A stretch of 64,000 nt of DNA from Paenibacillus sp. MAHUQ-63 (GTDB taxonomy: Bacteria > Bacillota > Bacilli > Paenibacillales > NBRC-103111). A program made the translations under genes and the position numbers. Shown in pieces: positions 42,042-51,841 of the stretch (its first letter is position 1; each line of letters starts with the position of its first letter). Location: positions 202,219 through 266,218 of the forward strand of contig NZ_JARADB010000007.1 in assembly GCF_028765165.1 (NCBI RefSeq). Reading direction: 5' to 3'. The notes under the pieces were generated by a model, which had not been told where the DNA came from, ran no database searches, and saw nothing but the letters and a program-made list of their open reading frames with translations.

Positions 42042-44333
42042 ATGAAAACGATGCAGTATACGATATTAGCTCTAGTTTTCGTCATACTAGTTTCATCCTC
42101 CGAGTTTATGTTGGGGAAGTATAAGAACTCATTGATGAATGAACTTTATATGAGCGAGCAATCTCAATTATCCGCCAGGGCACTGGCATTGGAATCGGTC
42201 ATTGACCGTAACTTCAATCTGATGGTCAGTCTGGAGGCTTTCGTGAGCTCCAGCTATCTGGTTAATAAAACGGATCAAGAAGTTGTGGATTACATAGCCT
42301 CCCTTTATCTAGGCGCGCAAGCCTCTACGCTCAACATCATCATTGCACCCGGCGGCGTCATGAAGTTCATTTTTCCGCTCAAAGGCAACGAGTCTATCGT
42401 CAATTGGGATTTGTTGAAGGACCCGCGCGAGAATGTGCAGCAGCAAGTATTACGTTCCTTGCAAACGAAAAAAATGACGATGGACGGTCCGTTTAAGCTG
42501 CTGCAAGGGATGAACGGTTTAGTCGCCCGCAAGCCGATTTATCATGACGGCGTGTTCTGGGGCTTTGTTTCCGTCGGGGTCGATCTCGACCACCTGCTGT
42601 CCGAAGCGGAGCTGAAAGAAGAAGAGGCGCGGCATGAGCAGCTGGCGATCCGCAGCGCGGGCCTGCCTGCTTTTTTCGGAGACGATGCCGTCTTTCAATC
42701 GAATCCGTTGACGGCTGCCGTCGAGTTCGGGGATAACAAATGGGAATTGGCCGCCTTGCCCCAGATTAGCGCCGTTCAGAGCATCGAGAAGCAAATTCTC
42801 ATGACACGCAGCTCCTTTATTACGATACTGATGCTCGGCTTGATCTTCTTCCTGTACATGATCAGGCAGAGGGATATGCTCAGCCGGGCCGTGAACGAGC
42901 GAACGCAGGAGCTCCAGCTTGCCAATGAAGATCTGACGGCGATGAATGAGGAGCTGCTGGCCGGTCAGCAGGAGCTCCAGCAGTCGACCAAGCGGCTGCA
43001 GGAATCCGAGCATATGCTCTCTTACATGGCGTACCATGATGTGTTGACCGGCATTCATAACCGGGCGCATTTTCAAATGGTTTTGAAAGAACAGATTGTA
43101 TATAAGGAAATAAGCCAATCCTCTTTAGCCGTACTGTTCTTTGATTTGGACAATTTCAAAATGGTGAATGATTCGCACGGCCATCATATGGGCGATCTCA
43201 TGCTGCGCGAGGTGGTGAACCGGATCTTGCAGTCCGAGCTCACTTATCATACATTCGCCAGGTTCGGCGGCGATGAGTTCGCCATCCTTCTGGAGGACTA
43301 TGCGAATGTAGAGGAGATTGAGCGCTTCTGCGAGAAGCTGATCGATATTTTGAAACCGCCGTGCCATCTGTCGGGCCGTTCCTTCTTCATCAGCGCCAGC
43401 ATCGGCATCGTGCAGTATCCGCATGGCGGACGGACGTGGGATTCGCTGCTCAAAAACGCCGATATCGCCATGTATATGGCGAAGAAAGAGAGCGGCAGCT
43501 CCTACAGCTTCTTCAACCAGCAGATGGCGATGAAATCCGTATCGAAGCTCGAGATGGGGAATCACCTCAGGCAGTCGATCGAGCGAGGCGAGCTGGAGAT
43601 TGTGTACCAGCCTCAAGTAGATTGCCGGTTAGGCAAAATCGTTGGCGTTGAGGCGCTGCTGCGTTGGAATCACACGACCAAGGGATATATATCCCCGTCG
43701 GAATTCATCCCGATTGCGGAAGAGATGGGCTTCATCGTAACCATTGGCGAATGGGTGCTGCGAGGGGCTTGCCGGCAGATGAAAGCGTGGCACAGTCTGA
43801 TGGACGAGAAGCTGACGCTTTCCGTCAATCTATCGGTGAAACAGCTGAACGATGAGCGATATATTCAGAAGGTAAGCCAGATCCTTGAGGAAACAGGCAT
43901 TGAGCCCCAGTATTTGGAAATGGAAATTACGGAAAATGTGGCGATGCTGGATGAGCAGCTGGATGCGCTTGGCCGGTTGAGGCAGATGGGAATTTCGTTA
44001 TCCGTCGATGACTTCGGAACCCATTACTCATCGCTCAGTTATTTAAAAAGATTCCCCGTTACCAAAATCAAGCTCGACCAGTCTTTTGTCCGCGGCATCC
44101 AAACCGATGATAAAGACCGGGCCATGATTAAGGCGATCATCTCGGTGGCCAAATCGTTCCAGCTTCAAATCATCGCCGAAGGCGTCGAAACGGAGGAGCA
44201 GGCCGGCTTCCTGGTCGCCAACGGCTGCCGCCACATTCAAGGCTATTACTTCTTCAAGCCGATGAATCCGGAGCAGACCTGGAGCGCTTTGCAAATGAAT
44301 TTGCAGCCGAAGCTGGCGTTTCTCGTCTCTTAA
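42042..44333 (+). CDS. GGDEF-EAL membrane protein (c-di-GMP turnover)
   Basis: A 763-residue membrane protein with two helices (~5-25, ~255-275) around an extracellular sensor domain (similar in place to CHASE). A coiled-coil linker (NERTQELQLANEDLTAMNEE) joins a GGDEF diguanylate-cyclase domain with intact active site RFGGDEFAILLEDYA, and a C-terminal EAL phosphodiesterase domain with GVEALLRWNH, LEMEITENVAM, VDDFGTHYSSLSYL, IKLDQSF and AEGVETEEQ. All catalytic signature residues appear intact in both, so it could make and break c-di-GMP. ATG 42042 has GGGGGTAGAG upstream (42024 overlaps that site). A terminator shared with the PHP gene follows. Confidence 0.95.
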   Translation: MKTMQYTILALVFVILVSSSEFMLGKYKNSLMNELYMSEQSQLSARALALESVIDRNFNLMVSLEAFVSSSYLVNKTDQEVVDYIASLYLGAQASTLNIIIAPGGVMKFIFPLKGNESIVNWDLLKDPRENVQQQVLRSLQTKKMTMDGPFKLLQGMNGLVARKPIYHDGVFWGFVSVGVDLDHLLSEAELKEEEARHEQLAIRSAGLPAFFGDDAVFQSNPLTAAVEFGDNKWELAALPQISAVQSIEKQILMTRSSFITILMLGLIFFLYMIRQRDMLSRAVNERTQELQLANEDLTAMNEELLAGQQELQQSTKRLQESEHMLSYMAYHDVLTGIHNRAHFQMVLKEQIVYKEISQSSLAVLFFDLDNFKMVNDSHGHHMGDLMLREVVNRILQSELTYHTFARFGGDEFAILLEDYANVEEIERFCEKLIDILKPPCHLSGRSFFISASIGIVQYPHGGRTWDSLLKNADIAMYMAKKESGSSYSFFNQQMAMKSVSKLEMGNHLRQSIERGELEIVYQPQVDCRLGKIVGVEALLRWNHTTKGYISPSEFIPIAEEMGFIVTIGEWVLRGACRQMKAWHSLMDEKLTLSVNLSVKQLNDERYIQKVSQILEETGIEPQYLEMEITENVAMLDEQLDALGRLRQMGISLSVDDFGTHYSSLSYLKRFPVTKIKLDQSFVRGIQTDDKDRAMIKAIISVAKSFQLQIIAEGVETEEQAGFLVANGCRHIQGYYFFKPMNPEQTWSALQMNLQPKLAFLVS

Positions 44334-44335
44334 CA

Positions 44336-44377
44336 GCAAAAATCTCCCCCGCCATACGGCAGGGGAGATTTTTCTTT
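44336..44377. terminator. Bidirectional terminator between GGDEF-EAL and PHP genes
   Basis: AAAAATCTCCCC pairs with GGGGAGATTTTT, T runs on both strands, between convergent genes. Confidence 0.9.
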
Positions 44378-45182
44378 ATAGAGGTACGATTTGTTTTTGT
44401 TTGTTTTTGAAGTAAACCCAATGTTGGAAGCCGATCTCTTTCAGCGTCTTGCTGACCTCGTGCCAATCGTCGCCAACCCGGCTAGGGATATGGGCATCCG
44501 AGCCGAACGTCACTTCAACCCCATAATGCAGAGCCTGCTCCAGAATGGCATGGGATGGGTACCAGCCGCCGACATCTTTGGTCTTGCCGGATGTATTAAT
44601 TTCAATGGCAACACCGGACTCACCGATGACTTTAAGCGTTTCATTAACCGCCGGGGTCGGAATATCCGAGAATGCGGGATAGAACCCTTTCATCGCATCG
44701 ATATGTCCGAGAATCTGAAACATGCCGGAACGCGCAGATTCCGCGATAAGGCGGTAATATTCTTCTTTGTGCTCGATGTGCTGCTGTGCGTTCAGCTTCT
44801 TCCATCTGTTGCGGTTAAAAATGCTGACTCCGCCGGATAGATGCACGGAACCGATTATGTAGTCGAACGGATATTTGGCATATTCCTGACGGTAAATGTC
44901 TACGTGCTCCGGGAAATAATCGGATTCTACGCCTAAGAGCACATCGATTTTGCCCTCATATTCTTTCTTGAGCTGTAATACTTCCGCCACATAGCGGGGA
45001 AATTCGCTCTTCGCCATGGCGATCAGGGGTTGGGCGTGATCTTCCGGACTTCCGAAATAAGGGGAGTGGTCTGAAATTCCGATCACTTGCAAACCGGCTG
45101 CAATCGCGGCTTCGATATAATCGCGTATTGAATCCTGGGCGTGTCCGCATCGATCATGATGGGTATGTAGGTCAAATTTCAT
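44376..45182 (-). CDS. PHP-domain phosphatase (histidinol-phosphatase-like)
   Basis: Metal-dependent phosphoesterase, 268 residues, a length equal to the HisJ group. The PHP metal ligands are visible in DLHTHHDRCGHA at the N-terminus, ISDHSPYFG, SVHLSGG, ILGHIDAMKG and the C-terminal GSDAHIPSRVG. It may dephosphorylate L-histidinol phosphate in histidine synthesis, but with no other his gene nearby another phosphate ester is possible. ATG 45182 has AGGAGG about nine bases upstream; an upstream TTG contains that site. It is read after the LysR gene, 27 bases away, likely as one transcript. Confidence 0.88.
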   Translation of the reverse strand: MKFDLHTHHDRCGHAQDSIRDYIEAAIAAGLQVIGISDHSPYFGSPEDHAQPLIAMAKSEFPRYVAEVLQLKKEYEGKIDVLLGVESDYFPEHVDIYRQEYAKYPFDYIIGSVHLSGGVSIFNRNRWKKLNAQQHIEHKEEYYRLIAESARSGMFQILGHIDAMKGFYPAFSDIPTPAVNETLKVIGESGVAIEINTSGKTKDVGGWYPSHAILEQALHYGVEVTFGSDAHIPSRVGDDWHEVSKTLKEIGFQHWVYFKNKQKQIVPL

Positions 45183-45209
45183 ACGAGAATACCTCCTAAG
45201 CAATGTATG

Positions 45210-46112
45210 TTATTCAGAACCGAGAAATTGTGTTTCCGGCATTCCTTTCAAGTCTAGCAGGAATTGCTGCATGGCAGAATTTAAGTAGCGTCCTGACTTA
45301 TATACTACACCGACGGGATGGGTTATATCCAATTCATTGACCTTCACCATTTTCAAAGTGCCATGACGCAGTTCGTCAGCGACAGACATCTTGGAAATGA
45401 TGGCAACGCCAAGGTTTAACTCGACCATTCGTTTCACTTCTTCACTGCTGGAGAGTTCCATGACAATATGCGGAGAGACATCGTAGGTTTTGAAAATTTG
45501 ATCGACGAACCGCCGTCCGGCTGTTTCCGGCGAAAGCATAATGAAAGGAATATTGCGCAGCTTCTCAATCGATAGATGAGCGAACCTGGCAAGCGGATGA
45601 TGGGTCGATACGATGAGCTCGAATGTGTCGTAGTAGAGGACGGATGTTTCAAGCGCCTGATTTTTCTCGAATAAATACGTAATCCCGATATCGATCTGGC
45701 TGTTCTCTACCGAGTTCATGATCTGGGATGATGTCATGGAGTGAATCGTTGTTTTGATCAAGGGAAATTGGTCTTGGAAATAAGAGAGTACCCGAGGCAA
45801 AATCTGCATCGCAATCGACGTTGTCGTCCCAATGTGAATGTGGCCCTGCGGGGTTTGGTGCAAGTCGGACAATCGCTGCTTGAGGTCGCTGGCGATCCGC
45901 AGCATTTTCTCGGCGTGCTCTAGAAACAGCTTTCCGCTATCCGTTAAAGTGACGGGTTGGTTGCGATCGATGAGGATTGTGCCGAATTCGTCTTCTAGGC
46001 TCTTGATTTGCGCGGAAACGGCAGGTTGGGTCAAGTTGAGAATTTCGCCAGCTTTACGAAAGCTCATCGTCTTGGAGATCGTGAGCAATGTTTCCAACTG
46101 GTTCATATTCAT
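45210..46112 (-). CDS. LysR-family transcriptional regulator
   Basis: A 300-residue LysR protein. The winged helix-turn-helix is LLTISKTMSFRKAGEILNLT followed by QPAVSAQIKSLEDEFGTILI. The effector-binding domain shows IHIGTTTSIAMQILPRVLSY, the periplasmic-binding-like fold LTIHSMTSSQIMNS and GVAIISKMSVADEL. I chose ATG 46112, with AGGAGGT six bases upstream; 46118 lies directly on the ribosome site. It stands upstream of the PHP phosphatase in the same orientation. The target genes are not identifiable here. Confidence 0.9.
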   Translation of the reverse strand: MNMNQLETLLTISKTMSFRKAGEILNLTQPAVSAQIKSLEDEFGTILIDRNQPVTLTDSGKLFLEHAEKMLRIASDLKQRLSDLHQTPQGHIHIGTTTSIAMQILPRVLSYFQDQFPLIKTTIHSMTSSQIMNSVENSQIDIGITYLFEKNQALETSVLYYDTFELIVSTHHPLARFAHLSIEKLRNIPFIMLSPETAGRRFVDQIFKTYDVSPHIVMELSSSEEVKRMVELNLGVAIISKMSVADELRHGTLKMVKVNELDITHPVGVVYKSGRYLNSAMQQFLLDLKGMPETQFLGSE

Positions 46113-46361
46113 GGGCATACCTCCTGCTTGACAATTTATTTACAAATAAAATTTATCGAAATTGTAAAGAACAATAAAAAGCTTTTGTAACCCTATTATA
46201 TGATACGAAACGTAGGTCGGCAATCCTTGCAGCCGGAAGTGGGGCTCGACAGGAGCTTTGGGGGGCTGGACAAGGAAAGGCTGATTTTCATTGCCATATA
46301 CTCAAATTTGATTATAATATTTTATATATATTAAATTGAATGTTAAAGGAGATTCACTTTC

Positions 46362-47888
46362 ATGTCGTTAACGCGCAAATCCAACCCAACCTGGACGGTT
46401 GTCGGATTGATGCTGGGACTGCTGCTGGCTTCGCTGGATCAGACGATCGTCTCGACGGCGATGCCGACCATCGTGTCCAAATTAGGCGGCTTCAGCCAAT
46501 TCGTTTGGGTCTTCTCGGCGTATTTGATTGCCAACGTGGCCGCTATGCCGATTTTCGGGAAGCTGTCGGATATGTACGGCCGCAAGCTTTTCTTCATTAT
46601 CGGTATTATCGTATTCATGATTGGCTCCGCTCTATGCGGGACGGCCGCATCGATGACGCAGCTCATCGTCTACCGGGCGATCCAGGGGATCGGCGGCGGC
46701 GCTCTGATGCCGATTACGTTCGCCATTATTTTTGACATTTTCCCGCCGGAGAAACGGGGGAAAATGCAGGGGTTGTTCGGAGCCGTATTCGGACTCTCGT
46801 CCGTCCTCGGCCCGATTATCGGAGCTTATTTCACGGATCACGTTACGTGGGAATGGATTTTCTTCATCAACCTTCCGCTTGGCGTCGTATCGCTATTGCT
46901 TATTATTTTCGCTTACCATGAGTCGGTTGAGCACAGCAAAGCCAAGATTGACTGGAGCGGAACCATTCTGCTGACGGCCGCGATCGTATCGCTTATGTTT
47001 GCGCTTGAGCTCGGCGGCAAAGAGTATGCTTGGGGTTCCTGGCAAATCATCGGCTTGTTCGCCGGATTCGCCGTTCTGCTGGGCGTCTTCCTGATGGTTG
47101 AGAAATACGCGGCTGAGCCGATCGTGCCGCTGGATCTGTTCACTAACCGCCTGTTCACGGCGAGCATGGGCGTCAGCTTCGCTTACGGGGCTGTGCTTAT
47201 CTCGGCCGGTACGTATATTCCGTTGTTTATTCAAGGGGTCTTCGAAGGCTCGGCCACGAATGCGGGCTCAACGTTAACACCGATGATGCTCGGCGTCGTC
47301 GTCAGCTCCGCACTCGGCGGACGTTTCATCGGGAGGTTCTCCTACCGCAATGTGATGCTCGTCTCCGTTGCGCTGCTGCTGATTGCGACATCGCTGCTCG
47401 GCGGCATCTCCTTCGAATCGAAACGCGGGACCATCATAACATTTATGATTCTGATGGGGCTAGGGATCGGTGCTAATTTCCCGATCATGTCCATGTCCGC
47501 GCTGCACAAAATCGATTTCCGCCGCAGAGGCACCGTCACCTCGCTGGTCGGCTTCTTCCGTTCCGTAGGCTCTGCGATTGGCGTTGCCGTATTCGGCAGC
47601 ATTCAGGTCAACTCGCTAAGAGATAATATTACGGCTTCCCTGCAAGATCCGGCGATGGCGGAGAAATTCCACGATGCCCGCATCCTGCTGCAGCCGGAGG
47701 TTAGAGCGGGCATTCCTCCGGAAGTACTGCACAAGCTCCTGACGGCGCTCGCCGATTCGATTGCGGTTGTCTTCCAAACGACGATCGTACTGGCTGCGAT
47801 CGGCCTCGCTTTCATTCTGCTGATGGGGAACGCAAAGCTGGAAGTAGGGAGTGCGCCCGTTAAGGGGAATGCGCCTGCGGGACATTAG
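46362..47888 (+). CDS. MFS multidrug exporter, DHA2 (EmrB/QacA) type
   Basis: Proton-coupled efflux protein with 14 predicted helices, 508 residues. The family motif in loop 2-3 is present (FGKLSDMYGRKLFFIIG), motif D1-like LDQTIVSTAMPTI lies in helix 1, and motif C is visible in helix 5 (GLSSVLGPIIGAYF). ATG 46362 has AAGGAG upstream, preceded by a very AT-rich promoter region (46311-46345). A PadR-family regulator gene follows 12 bases later, so export and regulation are co-transcribed. Substrates unknown; a role in drug tolerance is plausible. Confidence 0.92.
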   Translation: MSLTRKSNPTWTVVGLMLGLLLASLDQTIVSTAMPTIVSKLGGFSQFVWVFSAYLIANVAAMPIFGKLSDMYGRKLFFIIGIIVFMIGSALCGTAASMTQLIVYRAIQGIGGGALMPITFAIIFDIFPPEKRGKMQGLFGAVFGLSSVLGPIIGAYFTDHVTWEWIFFINLPLGVVSLLLIIFAYHESVEHSKAKIDWSGTILLTAAIVSLMFALELGGKEYAWGSWQIIGLFAGFAVLLGVFLMVEKYAAEPIVPLDLFTNRLFTASMGVSFAYGAVLISAGTYIPLFIQGVFEGSATNAGSTLTPMMLGVVVSSALGGRFIGRFSYRNVMLVSVALLLIATSLLGGISFESKRGTIITFMILMGLGIGANFPIMSMSALHKIDFRRRGTVTSLVGFFRSVGSAIGVAVFGSIQVNSLRDNITASLQDPAMAEKFHDARILLQPEVRAGIPPEVLHKLLTALADSIAVVFQTTIVLAAIGLAFILLMGNAKLEVGSAPVKGNAPAGH

Positions 47889-47900
47889 GAGGTAACTGCG

Positions 47901-48470
47901 ATGTCGATGAAGCTTGTCATACTCGGACTGCTGATGGAAGCTAACCGGCATACCTATGACATTCGGCAAACGATGAAAGAAAGAGGCATGAACAATTACA
48001 TGAAGCTGCAGGACGGGTCTTTGTATTATGCAATGGACCAACTGCGGAAGGACGGCCACGTTGAAGCGCTGGAAGTTGTGCGGGATACGAACCGGCCGGA
48101 GAAAACCGTATTCCGGATAACGGAAGCCGGTAAAGTCAAATTTCAAGAGCTGCTGATCGAGCAGCTGCATGAGGATTTCAAGCACTATCATCCGCTTTAT
48201 GTCGCCCTGCCGTTCACCGTGCACGGGGATCAAGCGAAGATCGCCGATATTCTCGAGAATAAAATTATGGCCCAGAGAATGCTCATGAACAAAATGAGAA
48301 GCTTGTATGAAGAGCACCGGAGCATCGTACCGCGCGTCATTCTGCAAATGATGATCGGCACGTATAAGCGGGCGTTCAGCGAGATGAAATGGCTGGAGCA
48401 GCTGCAGAAGGACGCCCGCGAGGGACGGCTGCAGGAAAGAAACGCTCCGCCCGAAGTGGACTGGGATTGA
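47901..48470 (+). CDS. PadR-family transcriptional regulator
   Basis: A 189-residue PadR protein. The winged helix-turn-helix begins at LVILGLLMEANRHTYDIRQ and includes GSLYYAMDQLRKDGHVEAL with the beta-wing EKTVFRITEAGKVKFQEL. A C-terminal coiled-coil dimerisation domain follows (IVPRVILQMMIGTYKRAFSE). Located 12 bases after the MFS exporter gene with AGGAGGTAAC upstream, it most likely represses that operon; the operator was not pinned down. A strong shared terminator follows. Confidence 0.92.
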   Translation: MSMKLVILGLLMEANRHTYDIRQTMKERGMNNYMKLQDGSLYYAMDQLRKDGHVEALEVVRDTNRPEKTVFRITEAGKVKFQELLIEQLHEDFKHYHPLYVALPFTVHGDQAKIADILENKIMAQRMLMNKMRSLYEEHRSIVPRVILQMMIGTYKRAFSEMKWLEQLQKDAREGRLQERNAPPEVDWD

Positions 48471-48519
48471 AGAAGAGGATGTACCCGCCATTAGCTTGGC
48501 GGGTACATCCTCTTCTATT
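48471..48519. terminator. Bidirectional terminator between PadR and NagD-like genes
   Basis: AGAAGAGGATGTACCCGCC and GGCGGGTACATCCTCTTCT form a perfect 19-bp stem with loop ATTAGCTT. Confidence 0.93.
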
Positions 48520-48528
48520 ATACGGCGA

Positions 48529-49323
48529 TCATTTCCCGGGAAGAGCCGTAAGCTGCGCGAGGAAATGCTGTAAATCGTTGCACACGAGATCCGGTGTCGC
48601 GCCCGCCGACGCGAGCTGCTCGTGCACGTTGTCCGGCGTGGCGACGCCCGTCAGCACGAGCGCCGTGCGGCAGCCCGACACCGCTCCTCCGCGGATGTCG
48701 GTGTGCACGTTGTCGCCGATGACCCAGACATCGGCGGCCGGAAGGCCGAGTCGCTCGATGGCGTAAGCCATGATGATCGGCGAGGGCTTCCCGATCACCA
48801 CCGGCTCCACGCCGGAGGCGGCGGTGATCGAAGCGGCCAGGGAGCCGGCCCCTGGCATGAGGCCCCCGTCCGACGGCAGCAGCCGGTCGGGGTTCGTTAA
48901 CACATAGGTCGCGCCATTCTTCAGGTGGCGGACCGCTTCCGTCAGCTTCTCGTAGGAGAAGCTGCGGTCAATTCCTTGGACGACGTAATCCGGCGTCGTC
49001 GTCCCGTTCAAGGCGAAGCCGGACGCCTCCAGGGCGATCCGCAGCCCGGCTTCGCCGATCATATGCACGCGGCTGCCTCCGCGCTGCTCGGACAAGTACT
49101 TGGCGGCGGCCTGCGATGAGGTGTAGATCGCCGCCGCCGGCACTTCGATGCCGAACGGAAGCAGATGTTCGGCCACTTGTTCCGGTGTCCGGGACGAGTT
49201 GTTCGTCACCAGCAAGTACGGCAGGCGCTGCTCCTGCAGCCATTGAATGAAAGCCGCTGCATGAGGAATCGGTTCATGCCCCCGGTATAGCGTGCCATCG
49301 AGATCAATAATAAAACCGTACAT
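48529..49323 (-). CDS. HAD-superfamily IIA phosphatase, NagD-like
   Basis: Sugar- or nucleotide-phosphatase of 264 residues. HAD motif I is FIIDLDGTLYRG at the N-terminus, motif II YLLVTNNSSRTPEQV, motif III around VVIGKPSP and motif IV VWVIGDNVHTDIRG. The cap is type C2 as in NagD/AraL. The gene is GC-rich. Its ATG overlaps the stop codon of the PAS kinase gene (TAATG), so they are coupled. Substrate unknown. Confidence 0.92.
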   Translation of the reverse strand: MYGFIIDLDGTLYRGHEPIPHAAAFIQWLQEQRLPYLLVTNNSSRTPEQVAEHLLPFGIEVPAAAIYTSSQAAAKYLSEQRGGSRVHMIGEAGLRIALEASGFALNGTTTPDYVVQGIDRSFSYEKLTEAVRHLKNGATYVLTNPDRLLPSDGGLMPGAGSLAASITAASGVEPVVIGKPSPIIMAYAIERLGLPAADVWVIGDNVHTDIRGGAVSGCRTALVLTGVATPDNVHEQLASAGATPDLVCNDLQHFLAQLTALPGK

Positions 49324-51014
49324 TATGCGGACACTCCCTTGTTGTCTTTGATTTGTGTGGAAGGAAGCGTGATTTCGACCGTCGTTCCTTCATCAAGCTT
49401 GCTCCGAATCTCCATTAATCCGCCATGGGCTTCGATAATGCGGAAACAGACCATGAGGCCAAGTCCCGTTCCTTTCTCCTTCGTACTATAGAAAGGTTCC
49501 CCCAGCTTCGGCAGTCGTTCGGGCGCGATGCCGCATCCTTGATCGATGAACCGAATCAGGATGCTGCGGCCCGTCGGGGCGGGTTCGGCTTGGATGCGCA
49601 TAACGCCTCCTTGCTCCATGGATTCGAGCGCATTTTTCATGATATTAATGAAAACCTGTTTAATCTGGTGCTCATCGCAGGAAACGAGCGGAAGGCCGGG
49701 CGCAATCTCCGCTTCGATCTCGATGTTTCCCAGCAGCGCTTGGGGCTGAAGGAGTTCAATCGTGCTCATGACGATCGAGTCCACCGTTCTTGTGGCGAAA
49801 TTAGTTGCCTGCGGCTTGGATACGAACAGAAACTCGTTGACGATAAACTCGATGCGCTGCAGTTCGCTTTGCATGATTTCGATGTAATATTGCTCTTTGG
49901 TGTTGTTCTTCTTCAATAACTGCAAGAATCCTTTCAGAGCGGTTAACGGGTTGCGGATTTCGTGGGCTACGCCGGCAGCCAGCTGGCCAACCGCAGAAAG
50001 CTTGTCTGACTTGATTAGCAGCTCTTGGGTCTTTTTCAGCTCCGTAATATCTTTGAACGTAATAACCGTGCCGATAATGTGGCCCTTTCCTTCCAGAATC
50101 GGGCTGGACATGTACTCGACAGGGAAGGGGGTGCCGTCCTTTCTCCAGAACAGATCCTCCCGCAGGACCGGAGCGTCCCTGTTCAGAATCGTGTTCAGAG
50201 CGGGGCTGTCTTCAGGAGCATACAGCGAGCCGTCGCTCTTCTGCGGCCGGATCAAATTATGAATTTGCCGGCCGAGCATTTCGTCGACCTTCCAACCGGT
50301 AATGGCCTCGGCAGCCTGGTTCCAGAAAATGGTGCGTCCGCTCATATCGATCCCATAAATGCCTTCCGATACGGAATTGAGAATGAGCTGATTCTGCTTA
50401 TACAGCTTGTCGATCACCTTTTTCTGCTCCTTGACTTCAGTGAGGTCTTTGAGAATGGCGTAAACCCCTACGACTTGGCCTTCGACCATCGTTGGAACGA
50501 AGGTGACGTTGGACGGAATGGGAAATCCGTTCTGATGAAGGAAAGCAGCCTCGAAATTTTGCGGCATCCCGGCCGAAGCCACCTGGAAGTGATGCAGCGC
50601 TTTGAGCAGATCCGGCGGAGAAATCATCGGAATGAAGGACGTCAGCATCGAATTCTCTTGTCCCAGTCCGAGCATGCTCTCGAGCCCGTGGTTGGTCGAC
50701 AGCACTTCGCCGTCCAAGCTGAAAGCGATAATCGAATCAGGATGATTGTCGTATAGGGACTGGTACCGCTCCGCAGTTTCCTGAATTGCCGCTTCCTTGC
50801 GCCTGATCGTTCGGATGCCATACCAGCCTAGTCCGAGTATGGAGATAAATATGACAATATCAACGGTTATTCCGATCGAACGATAGTTTGTCATAAAGGA
50901 AAGTTGATGTACAATGAAGAGATCCACACCGATAAGCAGTAGAGCGACGATATGATATACAAGTATATGCCGGGATAGCGCCCAATGCCCGGTTGTCGTT
51001 TTCTGTTTCATCAT
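49323..51014 (-). CDS. PAS-domain sensor histidine kinase (sporulation-kinase-like architecture)
   Basis: Kinase of 563 residues. Two N-terminal membrane helices (~16-33, ~43-60) lie close together, so there is no sizeable external domain. Two PAS domains follow (YQSLYDNHPDSIIAFSLDGE; ILNSVSEGIYGIDMSGRTIF). The HisKA domain carries VAHEIRNPLTALKGFLQLLK with the phospho-His, a form shared with KinA-KinE-type sporulation kinases. The ATPase has NIMKNALESMEQGG, DQGCGIAPERLPKLG and KGTGLGLMV. I chose ATG 51014 with GAGGA upstream; GTG 51074 would add 20 residues. No adjacent response regulator, another trait shared with sporulation kinases. Confidence 0.92.
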   Translation of the reverse strand: MMKQKTTTGHWALSRHILVYHIVALLLIGVDLFIVHQLSFMTNYRSIGITVDIVIFISILGLGWYGIRTIRRKEAAIQETAERYQSLYDNHPDSIIAFSLDGEVLSTNHGLESMLGLGQENSMLTSFIPMISPPDLLKALHHFQVASAGMPQNFEAAFLHQNGFPIPSNVTFVPTMVEGQVVGVYAILKDLTEVKEQKKVIDKLYKQNQLILNSVSEGIYGIDMSGRTIFWNQAAEAITGWKVDEMLGRQIHNLIRPQKSDGSLYAPEDSPALNTILNRDAPVLREDLFWRKDGTPFPVEYMSSPILEGKGHIIGTVITFKDITELKKTQELLIKSDKLSAVGQLAAGVAHEIRNPLTALKGFLQLLKKNNTKEQYYIEIMQSELQRIEFIVNEFLFVSKPQATNFATRTVDSIVMSTIELLQPQALLGNIEIEAEIAPGLPLVSCDEHQIKQVFINIMKNALESMEQGGVMRIQAEPAPTGRSILIRFIDQGCGIAPERLPKLGEPFYSTKEKGTGLGLMVCFRIIEAHGGLMEIRSKLDEGTTVEITLPSTQIKDNKGVSA

Positions 51015-51299
51015 GGCAGTCCTCAGCGCTCCTTTGAAGGGAATATTCTCCATTAGTGTATCAGGATTCGACACATTTTTATATATTCTTCCAGATTCAT
51101 ATTGTCATTTCCTGCCTATAAAACGATAAGATCAAAGCTCGACAATTCCAGTATGAACGCAGGATCCTTGCATGTATGTGAGTAGAAGGAACTATTTTAT
51201 GAATAAAAACAGTATACTTGTCCTAGTATTTTAGGTATAATGTTGAAAAAGGTCGTTTTTCTGTGGAACTTATTCACAAATTGAGATCGGAGCGGAGCT

Positions 51300-51758
51300 A
51301 TGAAGGCTGAGTACATTAATCCTTTTTTGGAGTCGGCTAGAATTGTCATCGAGCAGGTTGCTAACATACGCCCAACTACGGGGCAGCTCGGCGTCAAAGA
51401 CGTCAAATTTGTGGAAAAGTATATTTGGATCCAAATCGGGATGACCGGTCAAATGGAAGGCGATATCGTATTCGGTTTGGCGGAGGATGTCGCATTGAAG
51501 ATGGTTTCCGCGATGATGGGCGGATTCGTTATAACGGAGATGGACGAAATGGGCAAAAGCGCTATATCGGAGCTTGGCAACATGATTAGCGGCAATGCCA
51601 GTACGATGTTGTTCAATCAAGGCGTGAGAGTCGATATCACTCCTCCTAAGCTCGTTCAATCCGCTACGGCAGCGGGATTTGTGCCGAAGAAAGCTTTGAC
51701 CATTCCATTGATTATGGATAGTATTGGCGAACTGGACATTCAAGTGTTAATTACGTAA
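51300..51758 (+). CDS. cheX: Chemotaxis protein CheX-like phosphatase
   Basis: A 152-residue member of the CheC/CheX/FliY family that dephosphorylates CheY-P. The single catalytic site has the characteristic Glu and Asn in SAISELGNMISGNASTML. Regions before (IGMTGQMEGDIVFGLAEDVA) and after (GVRVDITPPKLV) match CheX. ATG 51300 has CGGAGCG upstream. It is isolated from other che genes in this window but may act with the chemoreceptor at 27.8 kb. A terminator follows. Confidence 0.9.
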   Translation: MKAEYINPFLESARIVIEQVANIRPTTGQLGVKDVKFVEKYIWIQIGMTGQMEGDIVFGLAEDVALKMVSAMMGGFVITEMDEMGKSAISELGNMISGNASTMLFNQGVRVDITPPKLVQSATAAGFVPKKALTIPLIMDSIGELDIQVLIT

Positions 51759-51782
51759 TATGTAATTGAATATAAGTAATCG

Positions 51783-51820
51783 GAATGGAGTCCAGCATGA
51801 GCGGTCTCCATTTTTTTGTA
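51783..51820 (+). terminator. Terminator of cheX
   Basis: AATGGAG and CTCCATT form the stem with a 15-base loop; seven T follow. Confidence 0.75.
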
Positions 51821-51841
51821 ATCCCAAGGAAACGAGGAGAC